Source: Bacillota bacterium
GTDB taxonomy: Bacteria; Bacillota; Clostridia; Christensenellales; CAG-314
Assembly: GCA_023458375.1 (NCBI GenBank)
Contig: JAEWZT010000006.1
Span: 243,293 to 307,292, forward strand
DNA: 64,000 bases
Direction: 5' to 3'
Under the pieces are notes generated by a model. The model had not been told where the DNA came from and did no database searches. It worked only from the letters and a program-made list of their open reading frames with translations. Made by a program: the position numbers and the translations under genes. Within the stretch, counting starts at the first letter, position 1, and each line of letters opens with the position of its first letter. Positions 17,625 through 26,510 of the stretch are shown piece by piece.

Positions 17625-19877
17625 TTATTTTTTGTTGAGAGCGGCGTAATAGTTCATTAAGCAACCCTCTAAGATGATACTTTTTTCGTCGGGAGTGAGG
17701 TTCTTAACGTAAAGGATAATGTCCTTTACTTCCTGTCCGCTTATGACCTTGGCGGGAATTTTTTCCTGTCCGCTTTCAATTGCCGCCCTTACGTTGGGAA
17801 CGAACACGAAATCGCCGTTATTATATTCAAAAGGGGTTTCCTTGTCAATGGTGAAGGGAACGATACCCCAGTTGATGCAGTTGCTCTTGTAGCGCTTTGT
17901 TGCGTATTCGTAGCAAATATTTGCGTCGCCGCCCAAAACCTTTTGGCAGCTTGCAGCCTGTTCTCTCGCGCTGCCGTCGCCCGGTCTGTTTGCAAATACG
18001 CAGGAACCGAAAGAGGTAACTTTCGCGGCTTGCTGGGCGTTATTTGTAACCTTTTCCAAAGCCTTGATAATTTTTTCGTCAACTTTGCCCTCTCTTCTTT
18101 GCCTGTCAAGCTGCTGCACTAATTGGCTTCTCTTAACATACAAAGGTTCTCTCCTTGAAAGCGCGAAAGTCGCAAGCTTTAAGGGGTTGCTTCTGTAACT
18201 GCTCGTTTCGCCGCTGGGGATAAGTTCGTCGGTAGTCGTTACGGGATCGTGTATTACCGCTGTTAGTTCAAGCAGCATATTTTCCGACAGGGGATACATT
18301 TTGGGCCAGTCGGTAATGTTGGGTCCTAGTTTAAGCTCTTCTTGGGGCTGGGGTTTGCGCCAGCCGTTATAAATACGCTTTTCGTAAATGCTTCCGTCAA
18401 ATACAAACTCGTTTTTGGGCATTTCGTATTCTACCTCGGTAGCGGCGGTAAGTTCGCCGCCCCTTGCGGCGGAGGCGGCTATTGAGCGCGCGTCCATTAA
18501 AGCGACTGAGCTGATTTGACCGTCCTTGGGTATGCTTCCCTCTCTGTTGGGGAAGTTTCTGGTGGTGTGTCTTATGGACAAACCGTTGTTGGAGGGAACG
18601 TCGCCCGCGCCGAAGCAAGGTCCGCAGAAAGCGGGCTTAATTATTGCGCCGCTTGCAAGCAACGCTTCGGCGGTGCCGTCGCGCGTAATTGCCATATATA
18701 GGGGCATTGAAGCGGGATAAACCGAAAGACCGAAATAGTCGTTGCCGGTAGTGGCGCCCTTTAAGATTGCGGCAGCTTCTTCCATGTTGTCAAACAAACC
18801 GCCCGCGCAGCCCGCGATGATGCCTTGGTCGGCGTAAACTTTGCCGTTTTTTATCTTGCTTGATAAATCAAGCTTAACCTTTTCGCCGAACTGCTTTTTG
18901 GCGTCGGCGTCAATAGCCGCAAAAAGTTCCTTGGCGTGTTGCTGAACAAACTTGATGGGGTATGCTTTGCTGGGGTGGAAAGGAAGCGCAATCATAGCTT
19001 CTTCCGTTGAAAGGTCTATTTTTATCATTGAGTCGTAGTAGGCTACTTGACCCTGCTTTAAGGGAGCGTAGTCATTTACCTTGCCGTGTTTTGCATAGTG
19101 TTCTTTTACTACGCCGTCGGTAACCCAAATAGAAGATAGGCAAGTGGTCTCCGTCGTCATAACGTCAATGCCGTTTCTGAAATCTATTGGCAGCTTGGCT
19201 ACGCCGGGACCGGCAAACTCTAAAATCTTGTTGTTTACAAAGTTATTGTCAAATACTTCTTTTACCAAAGATACTGCTATGTCGTGGGGACCTACGCCCT
19301 GTTTGACTTCCCCTTCAAGCCATACCAAAACGACTTGGGGCGCGTCAATGTCATAAGTATTGTTTAAAAGCTGCTTAACAAGTTCCGGTCCGCCTTCGCC
19401 CACGCCCATGGTGCCCAAAGCGCCGTAACGGGTGTGGCTGTCGCTTCCCAAAATCATTGAGCCGCATTTTACCATAGCTTCTCTTGCGTATTGGTGGATA
19501 ACGGATTGGTTTACGGGGACATAGATGCCGCCGTATTTTTTAGCCGCGGACAAACCGAAAACGTGGTCGTCCTCGTTGATTGTGCCCCCTACCGCGCACA
19601 AAGAGTTGTGGCAGTTTGTCATAGCGTAGGGCATTGGGAACTCAGTCAGACCGCTTGCTCTTGCGGTTTGAATTATTCCCACGTAAGTAATATCGTGAGA
19701 CATGAGAGCGTCAAAAACAATGTTCAGCTTTTTGTCCGTTCCCTTGTTGTGCTTACGCAATATTTGGTAAGCTATTGTGTTTTCTCTCGCCTCCTCGGGC
19801 GAAATAAGGCCCGCGCCTCCCTCAACAATGTCTTTACCGTTTTTCAGATAGACACCGTGGTTAATCAGTTGTATCAC
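17625..19877 (-). CDS. Aconitate hydratase (aconitase family, variant cluster motif)
   Basis: Aconitase-fold [4Fe-4S] protein, 750 residues, expected to interconvert citrate and isocitrate given its place between citrate lyase genes and icd. Seen: GSDSHTRYGALGTMGVGEGG in the first domains, FCGPCFGAGD supplying two cluster cysteines (the counterpart of CGPC in mitochondrial aconitase), and an upstream GCAGGLFDN where the usual motif is SCTNSxxED. So all three cluster cysteines seem present, but one motif is altered. This resembles the ~750-residue YbhJ-like/Clostridia-Bacteroidetes group more than classical AcnA or AcnB. The start is GTG at 19877 after AGGAGG (7-nt spacing). Aconitase function is inferred from context plus the cysteines; another hydro-lyase substrate is possible. 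Confidence 0.85.
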   Translation of the reverse strand: MIQLINHGVYLKNGKDIVEGGAGLISPEEARENTIAYQILRKHNKGTDKKLNIVFDALMSHDITYVGIIQTARASGLTEFPMPYAMTNCHNSLCAVGGTINEDDHVFGLSAAKKYGGIYVPVNQSVIHQYAREAMVKCGSMILGSDSHTRYGALGTMGVGEGGPELVKQLLNNTYDIDAPQVVLVWLEGEVKQGVGPHDIAVSLVKEVFDNNFVNNKILEFAGPGVAKLPIDFRNGIDVMTTETTCLSSIWVTDGVVKEHYAKHGKVNDYAPLKQGQVAYYDSMIKIDLSTEEAMIALPFHPSKAYPIKFVQQHAKELFAAIDADAKKQFGEKVKLDLSSKIKNGKVYADQGIIAGCAGGLFDNMEEAAAILKGATTGNDYFGLSVYPASMPLYMAITRDGTAEALLASGAIIKPAFCGPCFGAGDVPSNNGLSIRHTTRNFPNREGSIPKDGQISSVALMDARSIAASAARGGELTAATEVEYEMPKNEFVFDGSIYEKRIYNGWRKPQPQEELKLGPNITDWPKMYPLSENMLLELTAVIHDPVTTTDELIPSGETSSYRSNPLKLATFALSRREPLYVKRSQLVQQLDRQRREGKVDEKIIKALEKVTNNAQQAAKVTSFGSCVFANRPGDGSAREQAASCQKVLGGDANICYEYATKRYKSNCINWGIVPFTIDKETPFEYNNGDFVFVPNVRAAIESGQEKIPAKVISGQEVKDIILYVKNLTPDEKSIILEGCLMNYYAALNKK

Positions 19878-19908
19878 AACTAATCCTCCTGTTTTGTCCT
19901 TTTAATAT

Positions 19909-20745
19909 TTAACCCTTGCGGATTATTTCTAAGTCAATAAGCTTTTGCGCAAATATGCAAAGCGCAAGCATATCCGCCGCGCCTCCCGCGCTGATATTTC
20001 TCTTTATGCACTCGCCGTCAAGTCTTTCCATATGGGCGACGCTGAAATTTTGCGAGATTTTTTGCGCCTCTTTTGCAAGCCACCGCGCCCCTTCGGCGCC
20101 TCCCCGTCGGTATGCGTTAGCGTCTTTTACAGCACCCATATAATACAACAAAACACGCAGATTTGCAATGTTTTCCCCTTCTTTTGGGCGGAAATTCCCT
20201 CTTATTTCAAGGGCGGAAAATATTTCTTCGTAGCCCGCCAAAGCGTAGTCAAAAGCCGTGGGAATATTGTGCGCCCTGCAAAGCCGCGCCCCCTCCGTTT
20301 GGTCGTCGCGCTTTAAGTTTTTTGCGTAAAATACAACCTTTTTAAGCGTTTGGGACAATGTCGGCAAGGTATTTTCCTTTGCCGCCAGACAAGCGCCCGA
20401 AAGAAAAAGCCCTAATGAAAAAATCGCGCCCCTATGGGTGTTGACCCCTTTTGTGGCTTTAAGCATTTCCCTTTCCCCCTCAATTCCCAGTTTTTGTAAA
20501 AGGGGAGATGCCTCTTGCCCCAAGCTTTCAACGCACTGCGCCATAAGCTTAAAGTAAGGTCTTAGGGTTTTTGCGCTTAACACAAAAAGCGCGTAGTCCA
20601 TATCGGCATGCGCGCCGCAGTTGTTTTTGTCTACCAGACCCGGTTTGGGGGTAGTGTCAAGTTCTTCTATCAAAGAGGCGTAGGCGGCGTCAGCAATTTT
20701 TGCCGCAAGTAAGCCTTTATTTTTTATATTTAAACCGTCAATCAC
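19909..20745 (-). CDS. citG: Triphosphoribosyl-dephospho-CoA synthase
   Basis: Makes 2'-(5''-triphosphoribosyl)-3'-dephospho-CoA from ATP and dephospho-CoA, the precursor of the citrate lyase prosthetic group. The CitG hallmark TPKPGLVDKNNCGAHADMDY is present, as are KATKGVNTHRGAIFSLG and the C-terminal GGAADMLALCIFAQKL. I prefer a GTG start at 20745 because AAAGGA lies just upstream and the protein then begins VIDGLNIKNKG; the frame is open to an ATG at 20796 that would add 17 very basic residues without a clear ribosome binding site. It sits between citC and aconitase, so the lyase maturation genes and the TCA-type genes share one transcript. Confidence 0.9.
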   Translation of the reverse strand: MIDGLNIKNKGLLAAKIADAAYASLIEELDTTPKPGLVDKNNCGAHADMDYALFVLSAKTLRPYFKLMAQCVESLGQEASPLLQKLGIEGEREMLKATKGVNTHRGAIFSLGLFLSGACLAAKENTLPTLSQTLKKVVFYAKNLKRDDQTEGARLCRAHNIPTAFDYALAGYEEIFSALEIRGNFRPKEGENIANLRVLLYYMGAVKDANAYRRGGAEGARWLAKEAQKISQNFSVAHMERLDGECIKRNISAGGAADMLALCIFAQKLIDLEIIRKG

Positions 20746-20835
20746 TTTTTTCCTTTGTCTGTTTTGCTTTCTTCTCCTAAGGCGTATTTGGCGCAATCCG
20801 TTAAGCTCTCTTTGTTTTTTGATTTTGTTTAAGAT

Positions 20836-21843
20836 TTATCCTTTTTTTGCATAGTTGCTGTCACTTGACGCCAAAAAGTCGTAGGTGGGCTGCGGAACCA
20901 AAGGCTTGATTTCTTCAAGTTTTCCCTGCGCAAACAGCGCGCGCACCCTGCTTGCTGAAATAACCTCGCCCCCGAAGGTCTTGCGCGGTATTTCAACGCA
21001 TTCCACATTGTAAAGGGGAAGTTCTTTTTGCATCAGCGCGTTGTAATTGACCAAAAATATCTCGCTTTCGCTGCCGATAAAACGCCTTGAAATGTTTAGT
21101 GCGGGCGCGATTTTACTGCCAAAAATATTTAAGTCAAGCTGCATTTGAGTTACGGCAATTTCTATGTCGTCTTTTAAAAAATAAGAGGGAAATGTCGCCG
21201 CCGAAATAATATAATCGCTTCCCTCGTGCAAAATGACATTGGGCAAATCCTTTACTGCTTCTTTTATAAGACGGAATCTGTCGGCGTAGCGGAAAAGCGA
21301 CTGGTCCTCTTTTACCACGAAAATATGGAGATTGTCAACGCGCTTGCTGGCTTCCTGCATCAAATAAAGATGCCCTTTTGTAATGGGGTTGCAGTTGACC
21401 ACCACTCCGCCGCTTACGCCCTCTTTTTTTAATTTTGAAAGCTTGGCGCAGTAGTCTGCTATGCCCTTTTTGTCGCTTTCAAGCAAAATCGCCTTTTCTC
21501 CCCTGCCCACGGCGTAAAAAGCAAGCGACTTAAAGTGTTTTTCGTATATGGGCTTTGTAAACACAAAGGCGTTTGTGTAGCCTCCGTCAAAAATGCTTTT
21601 CCTTATATAGCTTATAAGCCCGTTTATGAGGTTTTGCTCCCTCGCTTTTTCGCTTACCGCAACGCATTTTATGACGTTGTTAAAAAAGCCCCCTCCCGCG
21701 ACAATCTCATCTCCGTCGCAAAAGGCAACATAACGCTTCATAGCCTCGTATTTAAGCCCGTTTTGCGTTAAAAAAGCGATAACCCTACGGGCTTCGCTTT
21801 TAATACGTAAATCTAATTCTTTTAACTGATAATTTTCAAACAT
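20836..21843 (-). CDS. citC: [Citrate (pro-3S)-lyase] ligase
   Basis: Acetylates the thiol of the CitD prosthetic group with acetate and ATP, switching citrate lyase on. About 335 residues. The N-terminal part is GNAT-like (GGGFFNNVIKCVAVSEKAREQNLINGL). The C-terminal nucleotidyltransferase-like domain has NCNPITKGHLYLMQEAS (a variant of the HxGH motif) and ends in SASRVRALFAQGKLEEI. I place the start at ATG 21843, giving MFENYQLK, close to the E. coli CitC N-terminus; a TTG seven codons earlier (21864) is an alternative. Either way it overlaps the end of citX, implying coupled translation. Confidence 0.9.
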   Translation of the reverse strand: MFENYQLKELDLRIKSEARRVIAFLTQNGLKYEAMKRYVAFCDGDEIVAGGGFFNNVIKCVAVSEKAREQNLINGLISYIRKSIFDGGYTNAFVFTKPIYEKHFKSLAFYAVGRGEKAILLESDKKGIADYCAKLSKLKKEGVSGGVVVNCNPITKGHLYLMQEASKRVDNLHIFVVKEDQSLFRYADRFRLIKEAVKDLPNVILHEGSDYIISAATFPSYFLKDDIEIAVTQMQLDLNIFGSKIAPALNISRRFIGSESEIFLVNYNALMQKELPLYNVECVEIPRKTFGGEVISASRVRALFAQGKLEEIKPLVPQPTYDFLASSDSNYAKKG

Positions 21844-22354
21844 TTTTCTTAAAAAAATCTTCAACTTTTTGCTCTATCGCCCCATTGAGCAAAGAATGCG
21901 GGTGAGTTTTTTCTCTCGCGCAGAGGGCGGCGTCGCTGCCGCACAAAAGGCATTTGCGTTTTTCCTCCCCCACGCTTTCCCTTGACAGGGGGACGCCCTT
22001 TAAGTCGAGTATATCTATATCAAACAGCCTGCCCAAGGGGTGGGAGTTTTCAATTTGGCAGGAAATTTTTTTTGCTTCTTCTGGGAGCATATCCAGCGCC
22101 GCGAAATATTCAAATCCGCTGTCTAAGTCCCTTTGCTCTTCAAACAAAATGCTGCCGCAAAACGCTTTTTGTGTTTGTCCGACGCCTTCCTTAGCGATTT
22201 TTAAAGTGATATCGCTTCTTTTAACCGTTCCTGCCGCCATTACAGTGAGGGAAAGCAAGGGACAACCGTATTTTTTTATCAGTTCTTTTTGTCTTTTTGC
22301 CCTTTCTTCCCTCGCCGCCAACAGCTCGGTTAAAGTAATTTCTTTAATCTTCAA
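21836..22354 (-). CDS. citX: Apo-citrate lyase phosphoribosyl-dephospho-CoA transferase
   Basis: Transfers the prosthetic group made by CitG onto the serine of CitD. At 172 residues it has the normal CitX length. Seen: LLAAREERAKRQKELIKKYG, the basis for a helical N-terminus; GCPLLSLTVMAAGTVKRS; and HPLGRLFDIDILD followed by SRESVG and a Cys-rich CLLCGSDAALCAR segment, all typical of CitX. The start is TTG at 22354, inside the last codons of citF (11-base overlap), with AAAGAAG as a weak ribosome binding site. It also overlaps the start of citC, so the three genes are tightly packed. Confidence 0.9.
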   Translation of the reverse strand: MKIKEITLTELLAAREERAKRQKELIKKYGCPLLSLTVMAAGTVKRSDITLKIAKEGVGQTQKAFCGSILFEEQRDLDSGFEYFAALDMLPEEAKKISCQIENSHPLGRLFDIDILDLKGVPLSRESVGEEKRKCLLCGSDAALCAREKTHPHSLLNGAIEQKVEDFFKKNV

Positions 22355-23894
22355 CTTCTTTTATTTGGTAAATCAAGTCCAAAATCGCGTTGTCGGAAGA
22401 AAGCACCACGCCTACCACCTTGTCGGCAAAGGGCAGGGGGTCGGGTTCGCCCAAAACCTTTAACGCGCGGTTTTTGAGTTCCTCAATGGGAAGGACGTTG
22501 ATTTTTGCTTTTTTGAGCCGCTGCGCCACTTCGGGGCGGGCGGGGTTGACGGCAACGCCCTGATCGGTAACAATTACGTCAACGCAGCTGCCGGGAGTAA
22601 TTAAAGTGGTAACTTTGTCAACTACGCAAGGGATTCTGCCTCTTGTTAAAGGGCATACCACGATTGAAAGCGCAGCGCCCTGCGCCGTGTCAGGGTGTCC
22701 GCCGATAGCGCCCATAACGACGCCGTCGCTGCCCGTTAAAACGTTTACGTTAAAGTTTACGTCTACTTCCAGCGCCGATAAAATTACTACGTCAAGCCAG
22801 TGGATTGCGGAACCTCTTTCAAAGGGGTTTGCGTATGTGTTGGCGCATACCTGCTGGTGGAAACGGTTGTTTTTTAAAGAACGCGCCGCTATAACGTCAA
22901 AGGACTGCACGTCTAAAAGTTTGTCAATAAGCCCCTCTTCGTGCAGCTGCACCATATGGCTGGTAATACCGCCCAAAGCAAAGCGCGCCTTGATGTTTTT
23001 CCTGAGCATCGCCTCTTTTATATACTGCGTGCAGGCAAGCGACGCGCCGCCGCTTCCCGTTTGCATTGAGAATCCGTCGTAAAAATAGCCACTGTGTTCC
23101 ACAACTTTTGCCGCCGTTTGTGCAAGAAGTAAGTCGTGGGGGTTTTTGGTTTCGCGTATAGCGCCGCTTGCGATTTTACTGGCGTCGCCTACTTCGTCAA
23201 CCATTACTATATAGTCAACTTGGTTGGCCTCAATAGATACCGGCACGTTGGGGTAGGGGACTAAATTATCCGTTAAAATAATGACCTTTTTGGCGTAATC
23301 AGCGTCAACCTTGGCGTAACCTAATGAACCGCAGATGCTTTTTTCTTTGTCGGAACGGGAATAGCCGTTGGCGTTGCCCATATAGTCGCACGACGACGCG
23401 CCCAAAAAGGCTATGTCAATTTTTATTTCTCCCCTTGCTATGGCGGCGGCCCTTCCCCCGTGGGAACGGAAGATAACGGGCTTGTCCATTAAGCCGTGGG
23501 AAACCGCCTCGGCAAGCGCGCCCCTAAGCCCGCTCGTTTGGATTTCCGTAACTACGCCGCTTTCAATGAGCTTAATTAAGGGCGTGTGGACTTCCGAAAG
23601 GCTGCTGGGGGCTATTTTAATGTTTTTATAGCCCATTTTGGCTATGGCGTCCATAACGTAATTGAGCATTTTATCGCCGTTGCGGAAATGGTGGTGGAAA
23701 GACACCGTCATACCGTCTTTAAGCCCCGCCTTTTTGATTGCCGTCTGCAAATCAACAAGCTTTTCGCTTTTGACTTGAAGCTCCATCCTGGGGGTAGTGT
23801 CTCTTTGAATGGTTTCCTTGCTCCAACCCTCGCTGTATACGGGTATACCAAGCTGTTTGGAAAGTTTTTCTTTATCTAACGCTATATCTTTCAT
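22344..23894 (-). CDS. citF: Citrate lyase alpha subunit (citrate:acetyl-ACP transferase)
   Basis: Exchanges citrate for the acetyl group on CitD, forming citryl-ACP; CitE then cleaves it. About 516 residues, the usual CitF size. Seen: GMTVSFHHHFRNGDKMLNYV near the N-terminus, FRSHGGRAAAIARGEI, FALGGITSHMVQLHEEGL, VLTGSDGVVMGAIGGHPDTA and the C-terminal VTDQGVAVNPARPE. I use the ATG at 23894 (MKDIALDKEK) because a GAGGAGGACG ribosome binding site precedes it; the longer frame (to 23936) would overlap citE and adds residues unlike the family. Third gene of the operon. Confidence 0.95.
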   Translation of the reverse strand: MKDIALDKEKLSKQLGIPVYSEGWSKETIQRDTTPRMELQVKSEKLVDLQTAIKKAGLKDGMTVSFHHHFRNGDKMLNYVMDAIAKMGYKNIKIAPSSLSEVHTPLIKLIESGVVTEIQTSGLRGALAEAVSHGLMDKPVIFRSHGGRAAAIARGEIKIDIAFLGASSCDYMGNANGYSRSDKEKSICGSLGYAKVDADYAKKVIILTDNLVPYPNVPVSIEANQVDYIVMVDEVGDASKIASGAIRETKNPHDLLLAQTAAKVVEHSGYFYDGFSMQTGSGGASLACTQYIKEAMLRKNIKARFALGGITSHMVQLHEEGLIDKLLDVQSFDVIAARSLKNNRFHQQVCANTYANPFERGSAIHWLDVVILSALEVDVNFNVNVLTGSDGVVMGAIGGHPDTAQGAALSIVVCPLTRGRIPCVVDKVTTLITPGSCVDVIVTDQGVAVNPARPEVAQRLKKAKINVLPIEELKNRALKVLGEPDPLPFADKVVGVVLSSDNAILDLIYQIKEVED

Positions 23895-23895
23895 T

Positions 23896-24783
23896 TTAAA
23901 CGTCCTCCTCTTCCAATACGCCGCAGGCGACTGCAAGTTCTATCGTCCTTTGCGCGCGTATAACTACGGGTTTGTCAACCATTTTTCCGTCTAAGGCGAC
24001 TACGCCGCTTCCCTTTGCTTCGGCGTCGCGTATAGCGTAAATAATTCTGCGCGCTTTTTCAATTTCTTTTTCGGTGGGCGCGAATATGGAGTGGATTATC
24101 CCTATTTGACGGGGGTTGATTATGGATTTTCCGTCAAAGCCCAGCTGCTTAATGAGCCTCACTTCCTGCGCGAAGCCTTCGGTATCGGACAAGTCGGAAA
24201 ATACCGTGTCCAAAGCGTCAATGCCCGCGGCGCGCGCCGCAACGACTATTGTTTCGCGGGCAAGCATAAGCTCTTTGCCCTCTTTGCTTCTAGATACTTT
24301 TAGATTGGCGCAGTAGTCCTCGGCGCCTAAGGCGATACCCATCATTCTTTTTGAGGCGGTCGCTATGCCATAGGCGTTGATTACACCCAAAGCCGACTCA
24401 ATAGCCGCCATTATAAGCGTCCTGCCCTTTGCGCCTATTTCTTCCTCAACTTTTTCTATTTCTCTTTCAAGCTCAACAACTTCTTCGGGTTTTTCCGTTT
24501 TGGGCATTCTTATAACGTGTACGCCCGCCTTTACCATCGCCTCAACGTCTTGTTTGCCAAAGGGGGTGGAAAGGGGGTTTATTCTAACCACAAGCTCGCA
24601 GTTGCCGTAGTTTATTGATTTTAGCGAATTATAAACAAGCATTCTCGCCGCGTCTTTTTCGGCAAGCGTTACGCTGTCTTCCAAGTCAAACATTAACGAG
24701 TCGGCGCCGTAAATATGCGCGTCCTGCATCATGCTGGGGTTGTTTCCGGGGACAAACATCATTGTTCTTCTAAGTCTTGACAT
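23896..24783 (-). CDS. citE: Citrate lyase beta subunit (citryl-ACP lyase)
   Basis: Cleaves citryl-ACP to oxaloacetate and acetyl-ACP, Mg2+-dependent TIM-barrel. About 295 residues. Family motifs: RRTMMFVPGNNPSMMQDA, DSLMFDLEDSV with an acidic metal ligand, VVRINPLSTPFG, IMAAIESALGVINAYGIA and GFDGKSIINPRQIGIIHSIF. The start is ATG at 24783, nine bases after AGGGGG; an upstream in-frame ATG (24849) lies within citD and would give a proline-rich leader unlike the family. It ends one base before the citF start. Confidence 0.95.
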   Translation of the reverse strand: MSRLRRTMMFVPGNNPSMMQDAHIYGADSLMFDLEDSVTLAEKDAARMLVYNSLKSINYGNCELVVRINPLSTPFGKQDVEAMVKAGVHVIRMPKTEKPEEVVELEREIEKVEEEIGAKGRTLIMAAIESALGVINAYGIATASKRMMGIALGAEDYCANLKVSRSKEGKELMLARETIVVAARAAGIDALDTVFSDLSDTEGFAQEVRLIKQLGFDGKSIINPRQIGIIHSIFAPTEKEIEKARRIIYAIRDAEAKGSGVVALDGKMVDKPVVIRAQRTIELAVACGVLEEEDV

Positions 24784-24799
24784 AATAATTTCTACCCCC

Positions 24800-25075
24800 T
24801 TACCACTTATAGCCTTGATCGCCGCGCGCGCGGATGACGGCGGTGGCAACCCTTGCTCTAATGGTGCAGTCTAAGGCACCTTTGTCGGTGGCGTTTACGC
24901 TTACTCCGTCTACGCCCATTTCTTTAAGCGTCTGTTTAATCACCGCTTTAATTTTGCGTCCGAATTGGTGCGCCACGATAGACTGTAAGGTGATTTCCGC
25001 ACCGCTCTTTTCCGTTGGCGAGATTTCAATGAAAATGTCGCCCGATTCCAACGTTCCCGCAGAGGATTTCTTCAT
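24800..25075 (-). CDS. citD: Citrate lyase gamma subunit (acyl carrier protein)
   Basis: Small carrier of the citrate lyase complex, 91 residues. Its serine bears the phosphoribosyl-dephospho-CoA arm: SAGTLESGDIFI aligns with the known AGTLESSD site, making Ser11 the attachment residue. The rest (QSIVAHQFGRKIKAVIKQTL, DKGALDCTIRARVATAVIRA) matches CitD throughout. First gene of the operon, with GGAGAAAGAGAA before the ATG and a strong promoter about 60 bases upstream. No citrate transporter or two-component CitAB genes lie beside it, unlike the enterobacterial arrangement. Confidence 0.95.
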   Translation of the reverse strand: MKKSSAGTLESGDIFIEISPTEKSGAEITLQSIVAHQFGRKIKAVIKQTLKEMGVDGVSVNATDKGALDCTIRARVATAVIRARGDQGYKW

Positions 25076-25137
25076 TTCTCTTTCTCCATTTTGCTTGGGA
25101 AAAGCCTGGTCTTTGAGCAGCCCTCCCAGCGCTTTTA

Positions 25138-25166
25138 ATTATAGCTTACGGCGGTATTTTTATCAA
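25138..25166 (-). promoter_or_regulatory. Promoter of the citD-nfnB operon
   Basis: On the minus strand, TTGATA (25166-25161) and TATAAT (25143-25138) with an exact 17-bp spacer. The transcript would start near 25131 and carry a ~55-nt leader before citD. I see no operator palindrome or riboswitch in the leader. Confidence 0.8.
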
Positions 25167-25442
25167 GGCTTAAAACAAATATTAAGTCATTATTCTTAAA
25201 TTTTTTTAACTTTTGCGCCCATAATTTTCTAATGATTCTTGTCAGAAACATTAATTTTTTATCTCCCTCTTGCTATATCTATTATGCGCAACTAAAACTA
25301 ATACTTCGCAAGTTACGGGCATAATTAATAATTAAAAAGTAAACTTTAAGAGCTGATATTTTCTGTCCTTAAAATATGAATTGCAAATCAATTATCTTGG
25401 CAATCTATAAAGATATTTTTAATATAATAAATATTTAAAAGC

Positions 25443-26240
25443 TTATTCAAAAAGCCGGGAAATCTGGTCAACTCCATAATAGCCTGCATAATCGGGTTCG
25501 GCGGATTCAATAAAATCAAGCTTTTCTAATTGCTTAATTGCGTCAATTATATTCTCTTTGCCTTTATTTGTTATAAATAGAATATACATCATATGAAATT
25601 CTTGATTATGCGGCGGGGGGCTTGAATAGTAACGTTCCGTTGCGCAATATAAACTGTTTGCGTTTGATATCTTAAAATCATCAAGCGTAAGTCTTTTATC
25701 AAGCGCTTTAAACGACGTTTCCGTATTTAACACTATAAGAATGTAGTCGTCGGCAAAATCCAACTTCTTATCTTTATATTTATAATTCGCATTATGGTTT
25801 TCCGCTATTTTGAACAAATCATCTTTTGTTAAACGGCGTTGTTTATACGCTGTCTGCAAGGAAAAAAACTTGCCGCCGACATATGCCAATATTCTATTCG
25901 TATCAGTATAATTTATATCAACATCACCAACGGTTTCAATTGTTTGGGCAGAATAATGCAAATTGGACTTGCCGCTTATGATTACAATATAACAATTATT
26001 ATATTTACCGTAATAATTTACAATTTTAAGGTCATTGACGGTTAGTTGGAAGCTGCTTATATACCTATCCATTGATGCCTGCTTGCTAAAATATGCTTCT
26101 TTAATTTCCTCTTCCTTTTTCATAGTCAGCTTACCGTTTTCGTCGCCGTAATCGTCTTTTATTTCACAACTGCACAGCGAAAAAATGAAAATAATTATAA
26201 GTAATGCTGAAAGCAATCTTATCAATAACGACTTTTTCAT
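25443..26240 (-). CDS. Lipoprotein with modules A-B and a propeptide-like C-terminal domain
   Basis: Unknown function, 265 residues. The signal peptide ends in SLCSC with Cys25 as lipid anchor. Module A (~residues 73-120: YYGKYNNCYIVIISG...INYTDTNRILAYV) is followed by module B (~121-145: GGKFFSLQTAY...LTKDDLFKIAENH). A third region (~160-260) contains DDYILIVLNTE and ends KGKENIIDAIKQLEKLDFIESAEPDY. That last motif resembles the inhibitor-I9/subtilisin-propeptide-like segment (xxAIxxLExxxxVxxAxPxY) that precedes repeats in many clostridial surface proteins; this is recollection, not a search. Signal sequence and upstream leader are homologous to those of the lipoprotein at 9494. Confidence 0.75.
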   Translation of the reverse strand: MKKSLLIRLLSALLIIIFIFSLCSCEIKDDYGDENGKLTMKKEEEIKEAYFSKQASMDRYISSFQLTVNDLKIVNYYGKYNNCYIVIISGKSNLHYSAQTIETVGDVDINYTDTNRILAYVGGKFFSLQTAYKQRRLTKDDLFKIAENHNANYKYKDKKLDFADDYILIVLNTETSFKALDKRLTLDDFKISNANSLYCATERYYSSPPPHNQEFHMMYILFITNKGKENIIDAIKQLEKLDFIESAEPDYAGYYGVDQISRLFE

Positions 26241-26420
26241 AATGCACTCCTATATATTATATGCTGCTAGATTTATTAACGGAACTTCCTGCGTTTCAAA
26301 GAGAAAGCGTTCTTTTGTAATTTTCAGTTAAAGAGTAACTTTGTCGTAAATTATTTTAGCTTATGTACCAAAGTGTATAAATTTTACAATCATTCATTCC
26401 CTATGTCAATAGGTTTCATC
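26241..26420 (-). promoter_or_regulatory. Promoter/leader, second copy of the 9320-9493 unit
   Basis: On the minus strand, TTGACA (26409-26404), 17-bp spacer, TAAAAT (26386-26381). The -35 lies in AAACCTATTGACATAGGGAA, nearly the same as AAACCTATTGACAATAGGGAA at 9326-9346. The distance from TTGACA to the start codon is 169 nt here and 162 nt there. Downstream blocks GCTTTCT, CCGTTAATA and GCATATAATATA also recur in order. Confidence 0.7.
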
Positions 26421-26510
26421 TTTATTAATTATTGACAATTTTTTGTGTTTATTATCAATATTGACATTCTCATTATAAGCTTTAAAAAATGAAGTCTATT
26501 TTTAAAACAA

